Positions 46,721 through 54,603 of a stretch of 59,773 nt of DNA are shown piece after piece; position 1 is the stretch's first letter; each line of letters begins with the position of its first letter. The notes under the pieces were generated by a model. That model did not search any database. It was given only the letters and a program-made list of their open reading frames with translations, and had not been told where the DNA came from. Source of the stretch: an uncultured archaeon (lineage in GTDB: Archaea; Altiarchaeota; Altiarchaeia; IMC4; SCGC-AAA252-I15); NCBI GenBank assembly GCA_902384455.1, contig CABMCB010000071.1, positions 1-59,773 on the forward strand, given 5' to 3'. The position numbers and the translations under genes are program-made.

Positions 46721-48025
46721 CTAGATTACCTGCGGAATCGAAATCAAATTCCAGTCGGAGAACATCGGCATCCAGAAGTTTCCTATAGTGGTAGTCGTTG
46801 TCGTCGTAGTGGTTGTGGTTGTTGTCGTCGTTGTGGTAGTCGTTGTTGTCGTCTCGGATTCAAGTGTTCCTAAAGCATAAACCCTTCCTAGTCCGCTCGA
46901 AACAAAATACAGTACTCCATTCGCGACGGCTGGGGAGGTGGCTATGCCGTCGTATGCGTCGTAATTCCATATTAAACTCCCTGTAGATGCATTCAGCGCG
47001 TAAAGAATGTTATCTCCGGAACCTACATAAACCACGTCGTTAGAAATCGCCGGGGAGGTGGAGACGCTGTTTCCTGTCGTATAATTCCATACCAGCGCTC
47101 CCGTAGACGCATTCAAAGAATATACGTTGTAGTCCCACGCGCCAAAATACACTTTCCCGTATGCGGCTGCAGGCGAAGAATACAGGCATTGAGCGTCAAT
47201 CTTGTAACTCCACAATACCGCACCATTAGATGCGTTTAACGCATAGAAATTACTGTCATTTGACATCCACACGCAGACATACACCCTACCGTACGCGACA
47301 GCAGGGGAAGACTCGACCACGGCATTAAGCACCAAAGAATTCCAAATTTTCACCCCCGTAGACGCATTCAAGGCATACACCATACCATCCCACGAACCAA
47401 TATACACCACTCCACCCACAACAGCAGGAGAAGAGTCCACATAATGGCCAGTAGTGTAATTCCACACATGCTTTCCCGTCGAAGCATTCAAAGCATAGAC
47501 CCTACGATTGTTCGAACCGAAATACACAATCCCGCCAGCGACAGCAGGCGAAGAATCTATTCCCCCATCAACAGTGTAATAATCCCCCGTAGAATAATTC
47601 CAAACCAACCCCCCAGTCGAAGCATTCAAAGCATAAAACTCGTTATCCCGCGTACCAACGTACACAATCCCGCCAGCGACAGCAGGCGAAGACATTATGG
47701 TATCAACAAACACAGTCGAAAAATTCCACAAATACTCCCCAGTAGACGCATTAAACGCATAAACCCCGCTCCCATAATCCGGCTCCCAAGGAAAAGCCTC
47801 ATAAATACCCGCATACACCACGCCGCCCGCAACCGCAGGACTAGACGACCGACCCGCCATACTCAAATCAGTCGTATAATTCCAAAACGAAACATTACTC
47901 AAAGGACCCACACTCCCCGTAAAACCAGTATGATTCAAGTCACAACGAAACATCGGCCAATCCTCCGCCGAAACAAAACCGACCAAAGAAAACAAAACAA
48001 GAAATACGGCAAATCTCCCGTCCAT
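46721..48025 (-). CDS. secreted PQQ-like beta-propeller with Thr-rich stalk and WNLI tail
   Basis: 434 aa from the ATG at 48025 (MDGRFAVFLVLFSLVGFVSA signal peptide); a TTG three codons earlier is less likely. About seven or eight propeller blades repeat SSPAVAGGIVYVG...FYALNASTG.LVWNYSTG, with many NxS/NxT sites. After the propeller comes a run of 24 or so Thr (DNA about 46784-46856), then WMPMFSDWNLISIPQVI at the end. There is no membrane helix; the tail stands where an anchor would be expected. Likely ligand- or partner-binding surface protein. Confidence 0.8.
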   Translation of the reverse strand: MDGRFAVFLVLFSLVGFVSAEDWPMFRCDLNHTGFTGSVGPLSNVSFWNYTTDLSMAGRSSSPAVAGGVVYAGIYEAFPWEPDYGSGVYAFNASTGEYLWNFSTVFVDTIMSSPAVAGGIVYVGTRDNEFYALNASTGGLVWNYSTGDYYTVDGGIDSSPAVAGGIVYFGSNNRRVYALNASTGKHVWNYTTGHYVDSSPAVVGGVVYIGSWDGMVYALNASTGVKIWNSLVLNAVVESSPAVAYGRVYVCVWMSNDSNFYALNASNGAVLWSYKIDAQCLYSSPAAAYGKVYFGAWDYNVYSLNASTGALVWNYTTGNSVSTSPAISNDVVYVGSGDNILYALNASTGSLIWNYDAYDGIATSPAVANGVLYFVSSGLGRVYALGTLESETTTTTTTTTTTTTTTTTTTTTTIGNFWMPMFSDWNLISIPQVI

Positions 48026-48106
48026 ACCAAACAACCATTAAACCAACCAACAAATAAACCCCCCAAAATCAAACTCTTATCTCAGCAACGCGTATTCTCC
48101 TACCAC

Positions 48107-49042
48107 ATGCTTAAGGAAAACGACGCACAACAAGGAAATCAAACGCCCTTCCCAACAGTATACGCCATAGACTACCCTTGGAAGACCCCCGCCTTACTTA
48201 AACTCCCGGAAACCGAATTGAACGCCTGGTTCGATAACATGGAAGCAGGCAGAGACCTGTCCGTAAACGACATCCGACTAAAATACATCGCAGGAAGAAC
48301 AGTCCACTTATTCCGCATGACCCCGCAAACCCTCTACCTGCCAGACGGAACAAAAAGACGCCTCCCCTACACCCCAGACACCCAACAGCCCATGCTAGAC
48401 CCGCAAGACGAAATCATAAGCGTACTGCAAGCACACGTAAAAAACGGAGACATACCCGTACTAGAACTAGGAACACCCCGGCAACACATAGAAAACATGG
48501 TCAGACGACAATTCACGCTAATGGAAACATTCGGAGTAGAACGGCACGGAAGCTTCGAAGACGTACTCGGAACACTACACCACAGACAATACGACACCAA
48601 AGTAGACGTAGTAGTATCATTCGACCAATGCATAAAAGACCCGGAAGGAAACCTATACCCAAAACTATTCATGGAAGTAAACGCATACGGCGCACCAAAC
48701 AACCAACAATACATAAACTACCACACCCACGCCGGCGTAAACAACACATACCCCTCCGCAGGAGACGTACTATGGATGGAATCCCAAAAAAGAACCTCAA
48801 TAACAATAGGCACACTAGAAAACCCAGAAACATACCGAATAACCGAATGGAAACTCAAAAAAGGCCTACAAACATTAATGCCCCAAATCACAACACCCGG
48901 CCAAAGAACAGAAAACCCCTACGGCTGGTACCAAGGAGACCAACTACGCGAAATCATAGACCAAACATTCGACAGACGCGACTACCTACTAACCAGAAAA
49001 AACGGCCACACAACAATAACAGAAACAAACCCCACAAACTAG
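48107..49042 (+). CDS. unknown protein with JAMM-like HxH...SxxD motif
   Basis: 311 aa from the ATG at 48107; the frame is open further upstream but only as antisense of the propeller gene. Soluble, not recognised. Residues 206-220 (HTHAGVNNTYPSAGD) resemble the JAB/MPN metalloprotease motif HxHx7SxxD with one extra residue: H206, H208, S217, D220. E190 in LFMEVNAYG is a possible fourth member but lies closer than in known JAMM proteins. A basic C-terminus follows. Almost every codon ends in A or C. Catalysis is speculation. Confidence 0.55.
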   Translation: MLKENDAQQGNQTPFPTVYAIDYPWKTPALLKLPETELNAWFDNMEAGRDLSVNDIRLKYIAGRTVHLFRMTPQTLYLPDGTKRRLPYTPDTQQPMLDPQDEIISVLQAHVKNGDIPVLELGTPRQHIENMVRRQFTLMETFGVERHGSFEDVLGTLHHRQYDTKVDVVVSFDQCIKDPEGNLYPKLFMEVNAYGAPNNQQYINYHTHAGVNNTYPSAGDVLWMESQKRTSITIGTLENPETYRITEWKLKKGLQTLMPQITTPGQRTENPYGWYQGDQLREIIDQTFDRRDYLLTRKNGHTTITETNPTN

Positions 49043-49057
49043 AAAAATAGAAAAGGT

Positions 49058-49072
49058 GGGGCCGGGGGGATT
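49058..49072 (-). repeat. copy of tRNA-Trp 3' end (far att-like repeat)
   Basis: GGGGCCGGGGGGATT is identical to 49680-49694, the acceptor/T-stem end of tRNA-Trp. Beyond it the copy diverges (aacaccaacc against tgaaccccc). No tRNA body accompanies it. Confidence 0.75.
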
Positions 49073-49083
49073 AACACCAACCT

Positions 49084-49106
49084 TTTTCTTTTTGCGAAAA
49101 AGAAAA
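49084..49106. repeat. perfect 10-bp inverted repeat with 3-nt loop
   Basis: TTTTCTTTTT (49084-49093) and AAAAAGAAAA (49097-49106) flank GCG. It lies just inside the far repeat of the tRNA-Trp insert and may terminate transcription or mark the element end. Confidence 0.6.
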
Positions 49107-49160
49107 CGCTGACGAAAAAAATATCTGTCCCTTATATTCAGTACTTCTACAATACCTATC

Positions 49161-49673
49161 ATGGAAAAAATATTCTCCTTTTTACCTATTGCTTTTGCTC
49201 TTATCGCCATTAGCTGTATAATGGTATACTCTCCTCTTTCAAAGGATAAGCAACAAGAATTGGACGGAAAAGTATTTTCTGCTATGCTTGTTATGATAAC
49301 CGTTCTATCTGCTTTTTTCATTCTATTCTTACAAAAAAGAGAGGAAATATCAAAAGTAGTCTCAAGCTTTGACGAAAAAAAGAAAGAGACTATAGAACAT
49401 TTTTTTGAAACAGTACAACCAGAACATCGCTTAGGCTCCAAAGCATATAGTGATTTAGCCGATTCTCTTACCGAGATAGAATACCTCCAAGGAAAGTGTA
49501 TGTTACTCCAACAAACAACTTATCCTATCCTTATACTCCTCATGAGCCTAATCCTCACCATTTTCTTTTCACAATTTCAACTGCTTTCAATATTGGCCCT
49601 AATCTATTCCATCCATCAAATGTTTTTGATCTTAGTTATTATCGTTTCTCAAAAACTTTTTATTCATAAATAA
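49161..49673 (+). CDS. AT-rich four-helix membrane protein of the tRNA-Trp insert
   Basis: 170 aa, not recognised. Two membrane helices (IFSFLPIAFALIAISCIMVY and VFSAMLVMITVLSAFFILFL) precede a charged cytoplasmic-like segment (KREEISKVVSSFDEKKKETIEHFFETVQPEHR). Two more helices follow (TTYPILILLMSLILTIFF and LALIYSIHQMFLILVIIV). Codon use is strongly T/A-rich, unlike genes on either side, which suggests recent transfer. It ends 6 nt before the tRNA-Trp gene and is transcribed towards it. Confidence 0.7.
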   Translation: MEKIFSFLPIAFALIAISCIMVYSPLSKDKQQELDGKVFSAMLVMITVLSAFFILFLQKREEISKVVSSFDEKKKETIEHFFETVQPEHRLGSKAYSDLADSLTEIEYLQGKCMLLQQTTYPILILLMSLILTIFFSQFQLLSILALIYSIHQMFLILVIIVSQKLFIHK

Positions 49674-49678
49674 ATGTT

Positions 49679-49906
49679 TGGGGCCGGGGGGATTTGAACC
49701 CCCGTCAGCAGGTCACTTCGGCTTTTTGGTTGGTTTCCTTTTTGAAGGCATTGAATACTTGTGGTATTCTTCCTCTGACCCTGTTTTTCGTCATCAAACC
49801 CAATGTTGGGTTCTCAGCGCTCCAAACATATTTGGCTTCCGGCCGAATTGTTTCGGTCGTTTTTGCCGCTGGAGCCCGCCAGGATGCCAGGTTACCCCAC
49901 AGCCCC
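49679..49906 (-). tRNA. trnW: tRNA-Trp (CCA) with 155-nt intron
   Basis: Exon 1 is 49869-49906 and exon 2 is 49679-49713, spliced at 37/38. Acceptor GGGGCTG pairs with CGGCCCC, discriminator A. Anticodon stem GCGGG pairs with CCTGC and the loop reads CTCCAGA, so the anticodon is CCA. T-arm GGGGG-TTCAAAT-CCCCC. CCA is not encoded. The splice site folds as bulge-helix-bulge: CUCC with GAAG (one C-A mismatch) as central helix, and GGC with GCC as intron helix. A TATATAA box lies about 35 nt upstream. Confidence 0.9.
49714..49868 (-). ncRNA. tRNA-Trp intron with D'/C' guide for C34
   Basis: The intron carries CTGA (D', 49814-49817) and TGATGA (C', 49791-49796) separated by a hairpin (AACCCA/TGGGTT). 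Directly before CTGA, TTTGGAGC (49819-49826) can pair with the tRNA's own G31-A38 (GCTCCAGA). The fifth base before D' meets C34, the 2'-O-methylation rule of box C/D guides. The intron of Haloferax tRNA-Trp is known to guide C34 and U39. A clear terminal C and D box was not found. Further small hairpins fill the intron. Confidence 0.6.
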
Positions 49907-49937
49907 ATTTGGGAACGTTTATTATGGGCGTTTTCAC

Positions 49938-49944
49938 TATATAA
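49938..49944. promoter_or_regulatory. shared TATATAA box of tRNA-Trp and mbf1
   Basis: The near-symmetric TATATAA lies about 35 nt from the tRNA-Trp 5' end and 33 nt from the mbf1 ATG at 49977, so it can serve both directions. Confidence 0.5.
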
Positions 49945-49976
49945 CGTTTGTTTTAGGTTTTTGTGGGGGTGATTTG

Positions 49977-50492
49977 ATGGTGGAGTGCGAGTTGTGCGGT
50001 AAGGGTTTTATGGAGGGGTTTAAGGTTAAGGTTGAGGGTAGTTTGGTGAATTCTTGCGCTGCTTGCGCGAGTATTGGTGTTGTGGTTTCTGAGGTTAGCG
50101 ACCGAGGCAAGCCGAAGTTGAAGTCTGCGGCGGTTGAGGTTCAGTCGGCGCAGGCTGTTAAGCATGCTGTTCTCATTGAGGTTCCTGATGAGCCGGAGTT
50201 GGTTGAGGATTATGGCGGAGTCATTAGGCGTGCGCGGGAGAAGAGGGGTTTGAAGCAGAAGGATTTCGGGCGTCTTATTAATGAGCCTGAGAGTTTGGTT
50301 CACAGGATTGAGTCGGGTCATATTCCTCCTTCGCCTTCTGTTGCCGCTAAAATAATCAAGGCGCTTGGTGTCAGGTTGTATGCTTCGTCTAAGGACGAGG
50401 ATAAGCCGCAGGGAGGTAAGGGTCAGATTCCTAAGGATGTGACGTTGGGCGACTTGGTCGTCATACGGCGTAAGGGCGACAAGCAGAAGTAG
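49977..50492 (+). CDS. mbf1: archaeal MBF1 (multiprotein bridging factor)
   Basis: 171 aa. N-terminal zinc ribbon: CELCGK and NSCAACASIG. The XRE-type helix-turn-helix lies at residues 80-140 (YGGVIRRAREKRGLKQKDFGRLINEPESLVHRIESGHIPPS). A basic tail ends it. The ATG at 49977 is preceded by GGGGGTGAT (SD-like, 3 nt spacing); the frame upstream runs antisense through the tRNA and is not coding. It binds ribosomes or TBP in archaea; its exact role is debated. Confidence 0.92.
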   Translation: MVECELCGKGFMEGFKVKVEGSLVNSCAACASIGVVVSEVSDRGKPKLKSAAVEVQSAQAVKHAVLIEVPDEPELVEDYGGVIRRAREKRGLKQKDFGRLINEPESLVHRIESGHIPPSPSVAAKIIKALGVRLYASSKDEDKPQGGKGQIPKDVTLGDLVVIRRKGDKQK

Positions 50493-50500
50493 GTGTTTTA

Positions 50501-51985
50501 TTGGATTCCTCAATTTTGTTTGTTGGCTTGTTCCTTGCGGGAACCGTGGTTTTGTCTCGCATGAAGTTTGAGCGCGTTTTAGGCGTGGTTTTTCTTTTGC
50601 GGACGCGATGGGGGATAAAGTTGATCGACTCGATAGCGAAGTTGTCTCCCGGATTCTGGAAGTTCATGGCGGACGCCGGTTTGTTCCTTTCTTTCGGGGG
50701 TCTTGGAGCCGCTTACCTGCATAGGACTAAGGAGGGCTACAGGCATTTGCAGATTCTTGTTCCTGCAGTGGGAGTGTTGTCTGCAGTGTTCGCTTATCTG
50801 ACGGGGTACGTTGAGCTTGCGGTTGCGGCGCTGGTTCTTTCCGCGTTGGGCGTCGTATTCAGGAAGAGGATGGACGCAGTGTTTGCGGTCACAGTGGGGT
50901 ACTTTACTGTCGCATACCACGCGTTTTTCATGCTGCTTTTTTCGCCCCCGTCAACAATCTCAGTCCTGATTGCGTCTTTTACAGGCGTATTCGGGATGCC
51001 TGTTTTGCTTTTTGCAGGCCTGTTTTTTGGCGCATACCAGATTATGTTTAAGGCGTCCACGATGCCGGGCGTTTCGCCGCTGCTTCCCGCAACCAAAGGA
51101 GGCAATTTAGGGGTAACATTCCCCGGATACGACATATTCATTCCATGGTGGTACGCCTTAATCGCGCTGCTAACTACGCTAGTGTCGCATGAGATAGCGC
51201 ACGGAATAGTCGCCAAAGCTCACGGGGTGCGCATTAAATCAACGGGCTTGCTCACTCTTGGCGCGCTTCCTATCGGCGCGTTCGTTGAGCCCGACGAGGA
51301 GGCGTTAAAGAAGGGTTCCCACCTTACGGCAGCGCGAGTTTACGTCGCAGGCAGCTTCTCCAATCTACTGGTGTCTTTCGCGGCGCTGGGTTTGATTGCG
51401 GCGCTGGTGCTGTTCTCTTTCGTAGGATTGAAGTCTGACGGAGTACTGATTTTCTCGACTTTTGCAGGATCTCCCGCATCCTCGGTCGTCAGTTCAGGAA
51501 GCGTCCTTTACTCGCTAAACAATTACTCCATACTAAACGTTGAGGACTTTGTTTCCGCCGCCTCCACTGTGAAGCCCGGCGACAAAGTTGTTTTGAACAC
51601 GAGCGCGGGAGTAGCCCAGTTCAACGCCGCCGCAAACCCTGATAACTCAAGCAAAGGATTCCTTGGTGTGATGGTCATAGTCAATACCGCCGCGGGAAGC
51701 AGGGCACCCCAGCTTTATTCCGCAATAGGATTCGCAACCACCGCGCTTGAGTGGATTTGGTTTTTCACATTGAACATAGCGCTCGTCAACCTGCTGCCCG
51801 TCGTCCCATTCGACGGAGGATTCATATTCCCCAACTTACTAACCGCGCTGAAACTGAAGCCCGGCCAACTCAAGAAGATAACATACTGGCTCATCGCCTT
51901 GACGGCGTTAACATTCATAATCAACGCGTTACCCCTCATAAAATCATTAGGAGACGCAGTCCTCTCATTTGCGGGCTTAAACTAA
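50501..51985 (+). CDS. site-2-protease-like membrane metalloprotease (M50)
   Basis: 494 aa, about eight or more membrane segments. Active site HEIAH in LVSHEIAHGIVAKAHG (around residue 227-231) and the third-ligand motif NLLPVVPFDGG near the C-terminus. A PDZ-like domain lies between (SDGVLIFSTFAGSPASSVVSSGSVL). The start is TTG at 50501 with AGGTG about 6 nt upstream. It cuts membrane-anchored regulators inside the bilayer. It lies 8 nt after mbf1 and is probably co-transcribed. Confidence 0.9.
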   Translation: MDSSILFVGLFLAGTVVLSRMKFERVLGVVFLLRTRWGIKLIDSIAKLSPGFWKFMADAGLFLSFGGLGAAYLHRTKEGYRHLQILVPAVGVLSAVFAYLTGYVELAVAALVLSALGVVFRKRMDAVFAVTVGYFTVAYHAFFMLLFSPPSTISVLIASFTGVFGMPVLLFAGLFFGAYQIMFKASTMPGVSPLLPATKGGNLGVTFPGYDIFIPWWYALIALLTTLVSHEIAHGIVAKAHGVRIKSTGLLTLGALPIGAFVEPDEEALKKGSHLTAARVYVAGSFSNLLVSFAALGLIAALVLFSFVGLKSDGVLIFSTFAGSPASSVVSSGSVLYSLNNYSILNVEDFVSAASTVKPGDKVVLNTSAGVAQFNAAANPDNSSKGFLGVMVIVNTAAGSRAPQLYSAIGFATTALEWIWFFTLNIALVNLLPVVPFDGGFIFPNLLTALKLKPGQLKKITYWLIALTALTFIINALPLIKSLGDAVLSFAGLN

Positions 51986-53647
51986 TTTCTTACCCATGTA
52001 CGGGCCTGCGCGCTCATAACCCAGCTTCCTGTAGTAATCGCGCGTGCCCGCCGCGCTAATCACAATCATCCGGTCGAAACCGAATTCCTCGCGCGCTATT
52101 CGTTCCACCTCAGCAAGAAGCTCGCGGCCCAGGCCCCTATGCTGCCATTCCTCAAGAGGCTTCTCGCCTACTTCCACCATCGGCCCATACACGTGCAGTT
52201 CCCTTATCAGGCCGGTGTTTTTGGTTATTTCAGGGCGGGTTGGATTGTGGGGCGCCCTAAGGCGTATGAACGCGAACAAAGCGTCGTATTTCTCATTCTC
52301 AAACGAAAGGAACACTTCCTTCCCTTCAGAGGCCTCATAGTCCGTACGCTTTATCTTCAATTCCTCCGGCTTGACTTTGGCGTCCGGCGGGAGCTTATGG
52401 TACACTTCCCTGCACCTTATGCACTTGCATTGAATTCCTCTTTCATGCATGTACTCTGAAACAAGCTGGCCGAGGTTGCTGTTTTTGATTCCCGCGGCTA
52501 TGTCTGTGACGGGAATGTCTCGGTTGATGCGCATCGTCCTAACCCACGTCGGAAGAATCCTTTTGATTTCAGCAATAAGCGGAACCGCTGTTTCGGTGTC
52601 ATAAGGCGTGTACTCCCCGCTCTTCCAGCGCTCATAATACTGCGTGTGCTTCATCACGAGAAGAGGATAAATCTTAATGTGGTCCGGGCGGAACCGCGAA
52701 TCCTCAAAGACGGTTTTGGCGGCCCAGACGTCGTAAACAGGGTTTACTCCGTTCAACCCCGGCATCATGTGGTAAGCCACCTTGTATGCGGCGTCCTTCA
52801 ACTGCTGCGTAGAATCGACGACGTCTTGGACAGTATGCCCCCTGTTCACTTTCTTATACAATTCGTCGTCGGGCGCCTGCACTCCCATCTCAACGCGCGT
52901 CACCCCGAAACGCAATAAGTCGTCAATTACCTTCCCCTTCGCATACTCCGGCTTAGGCTCAAAATCAAGGCCCACACAGCGCACGGCGGCTTTCTCGTTG
53001 GCCTCCTTAAGATACTCTATGTTTGCGCCTTTAGCGACGTAAGGATTATTGAAGTATTCTTCAACGTACTTTTCGCAGTCCTCTCCCATGAACTTCTTTT
53101 TGTTTCTGCCGTAGTCATTTAATGCCGCATAAATGCTCGAAACGACCTCCTCCTGAAACTCCATCGGCTGCGCGGTAAGAGTGCCACCCTGCACAACAAC
53201 CTCGACCTTATCCACAGGATGCCCTATCGTCTCCAACTGAGCAAGCCGCATAGTCACAATCAAATAAGGGTCGTATCCGTAGCGTATGGCGCGCAAAGTA
53301 CTCGGCTCCTTGCCGCTATAACTCTGAGGAACACCAAAAGCAACCCCGCCGGGGCAATAAGCGCAACGGCCGTGCGGACAGGCAGTCGGCCTGGTCATAA
53401 CCGCCACCACAGCAACCCCAGAAGCGGTCCGAGTAGGCTTCTTCTTCAGCAAAGAAAGAACAACCTTACGCTGCTGGGGAGTTGCCAGCCGAAGTATGTC
53501 GCTGTTTCTGGGAAACACGCCCGAACCCTCACTCTCCGCAGCACGCCTCTTAGCCTCATCAAGCTCATGGTAAGACGTGATGCGGCCTTTGACTATGTCT
53601 TCGAGTATGCCGGCGAGGCGTTTTTCGGAGACGGGTTCGTTAGCCAT
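51977..53647 (-). CDS. elp3: archaeal Elp3 (radical SAM and acetyltransferase)
   Basis: 556 aa. The 4Fe-4S cysteines are C90, C95 and C98 (TACPHGRCAYCPGG). The tRNA-binding/zinc section has CKCIRCREV, and the C-terminal GNAT domain has HRGLGRELLAEVERIAREEFGF. It installs the carboxymethyl group on U34 of certain tRNAs. It overlaps the 3' end of the site-2 protease gene by 9 nt. Confidence 0.96.
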   Translation of the reverse strand: MANEPVSEKRLAGILEDIVKGRITSYHELDEAKRRAAESEGSGVFPRNSDILRLATPQQRKVVLSLLKKKPTRTASGVAVVAVMTRPTACPHGRCAYCPGGVAFGVPQSYSGKEPSTLRAIRYGYDPYLIVTMRLAQLETIGHPVDKVEVVVQGGTLTAQPMEFQEEVVSSIYAALNDYGRNKKKFMGEDCEKYVEEYFNNPYVAKGANIEYLKEANEKAAVRCVGLDFEPKPEYAKGKVIDDLLRFGVTRVEMGVQAPDDELYKKVNRGHTVQDVVDSTQQLKDAAYKVAYHMMPGLNGVNPVYDVWAAKTVFEDSRFRPDHIKIYPLLVMKHTQYYERWKSGEYTPYDTETAVPLIAEIKRILPTWVRTMRINRDIPVTDIAAGIKNSNLGQLVSEYMHERGIQCKCIRCREVYHKLPPDAKVKPEELKIKRTDYEASEGKEVFLSFENEKYDALFAFIRLRAPHNPTRPEITKNTGLIRELHVYGPMVEVGEKPLEEWQHRGLGRELLAEVERIAREEFGFDRMIVISAAGTRDYYRKLGYERAGPYMGKKLV

Positions 53648-53689
53648 ACGGTATCAATTGCGTAGGTGTGAGGAAAAAGAAGGAGAGGG

Positions 53690-53808
53690 TGGTTGACAGC
53701 GCTCTGAGCTTCCCACTCGTTGAGCAGTACAACTCGATTCGCAAGGAGGCTTAACTTCTGCGTTCGGAATGAGAGCAGGTGTTTCTCTCCCGCTATGACC
53801 GTCAACCA
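53690..53808 (-). rRNA. rrf: 5S ribosomal RNA
   Basis: The minus strand starts GGTTGACGGTCATAGCGG and ends GAGCGCTGTCAACC; the ends (GGTTGAC/GTCAACC) form helix I. Inside are the conserved CATTCCGAAC and GAAGTTAAGCC segments of 5S rRNA and the GGTTGTAC-like loop E/D part (GAGTTGTACTGC). Length about 119 nt. No 16S, 23S or tRNA lies beside it. TATTTAAA at 53831-53838 is about 27 nt upstream. Confidence 0.93.
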
Positions 53809-53811
53809 AGA

Positions 53812-53838
53812 CTAATATACGCAGGATGCCTATTTAAA
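53812..53838. promoter_or_regulatory. TATA boxes for 5S rRNA and the divergent ligase gene
   Basis: TATTTAAA (53831-53838) serves the 5S gene on the minus strand. CTAATATAC (about 53811-53818) lies about 28 nt before the GTG at 53843 for the plus strand gene. Confidence 0.5.
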
Positions 53839-53842
53839 CGCT

Positions 53843-54580
53843 GTGGAAGTGCCGGACGACCACCCGCGGAAGGCTTCATTAGAAGTTCGCCATCTTCTTA
53901 CCGATGGATTTAAGGCCGGTTTGGTTGCCGAAGCGGGTTTGATTGCTCATGGGCGCGGCGAGGCGTTCGATTACCTGCTTGGCGAGAGGACTCATCCGTT
54001 TGCCGACCGCGCCTGCCGTGCGGCTGCGGCGCTTCTGGTTTTGGCGAAGAATCCCGTGTTCTCAGTGAACGGCAACGTCGCCGCATTATGCCCAAAAGAA
54101 GTGGTTGCGCTATCTGAGGCAGCTGACGCGGAGATTGAAGTTAACCTTTTTTATAGGACGCGGGAGCGGGAGGAAGCGATAGCCAAAAAACTCACGGACA
54201 GCGGGGCGAAAAATGTCTACGGAATAGGCGCATCAACCCGCCTTTTAGGACTTTCCAGTCCCCGCGCACTAATAGACAAAGCGCTTAAAAACGCGGACGT
54301 AGTCATAGTGCCTCTTGAAGACGGAGACAGAACGGAAGCACTAAGGAAAGCTGGAAAAAAAGTGATTGCCATAGACCTGAATCCCCTCTCACGGACGGCG
54401 CAGACTGCCGACGTAACCATAGTGGACAACGTAGTCCGCTGTATGCCCCTGATGGTCCGGCACGCCAAGGCGCTTCACGGAAAGACAGACGAAGCCGACA
54501 AAATCATCCGCTCATACGACAACAAAAAGACGCTTATAGAAGCGGAAACGACAATCAGGAAAGGCGCAAGACCGGCCTAA
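53843..54580 (+). CDS. 4-phosphopantoate--beta-alanine ligase (archaeal coenzyme A synthesis)
   Basis: 245 aa. It starts with VPDDHPRKASLEVRHLLTDGFKAGLVAEAGLIAHGRGEAFDYLLGE, the hallmark of the archaeal DUF137/phosphopantothenate synthetase family. Later, VVIVPLEDGDRTEALRKAGKKVIAIDLNPLSRTAQTADVTIVDNVVR is also diagnostic. It joins phosphopantoate to beta-alanine using ATP, the archaeal alternative to PanC. GTG start with a TATA box 28 nt upstream, so leaderless. Confidence 0.94.
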   Translation: MEVPDDHPRKASLEVRHLLTDGFKAGLVAEAGLIAHGRGEAFDYLLGERTHPFADRACRAAAALLVLAKNPVFSVNGNVAALCPKEVVALSEAADAEIEVNLFYRTREREEAIAKKLTDSGAKNVYGIGASTRLLGLSSPRALIDKALKNADVVIVPLEDGDRTEALRKAGKKVIAIDLNPLSRTAQTADVTIVDNVVRCMPLMVRHAKALHGKTDEADKIIRSYDNKKTLIEAETTIRKGARPA

Positions 54581-54603
54581 TCTGCCCGAACCTCTCGCTT
54601 AAG

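Larger units (their letters stand above)
49058..49694. mobile_element. small tRNA-Trp-targeted insert, integrase-free
   Basis: The segment is bounded by two direct copies of the tRNA-Trp 3' end 622 bp apart. The copy next to the gene completes a functional tRNA, as expected when an element integrates at a tRNA 3' end. Inside are a perfect 10-bp hairpin (49084-49106) and one AT-rich ORF (49161-49673) whose composition is unlike all neighbours. No integrase is encoded, so it would be a remnant or depend on an enzyme in trans. The mobile origin is inferred from repeat position and composition. Confidence 0.55.

Noticed and set aside
47444..48106. Upstream extension of the 48107 gene frame
   Set aside because: It is antisense of the propeller gene and Arg/Pro/Ser-rich as expected for a shadow frame.
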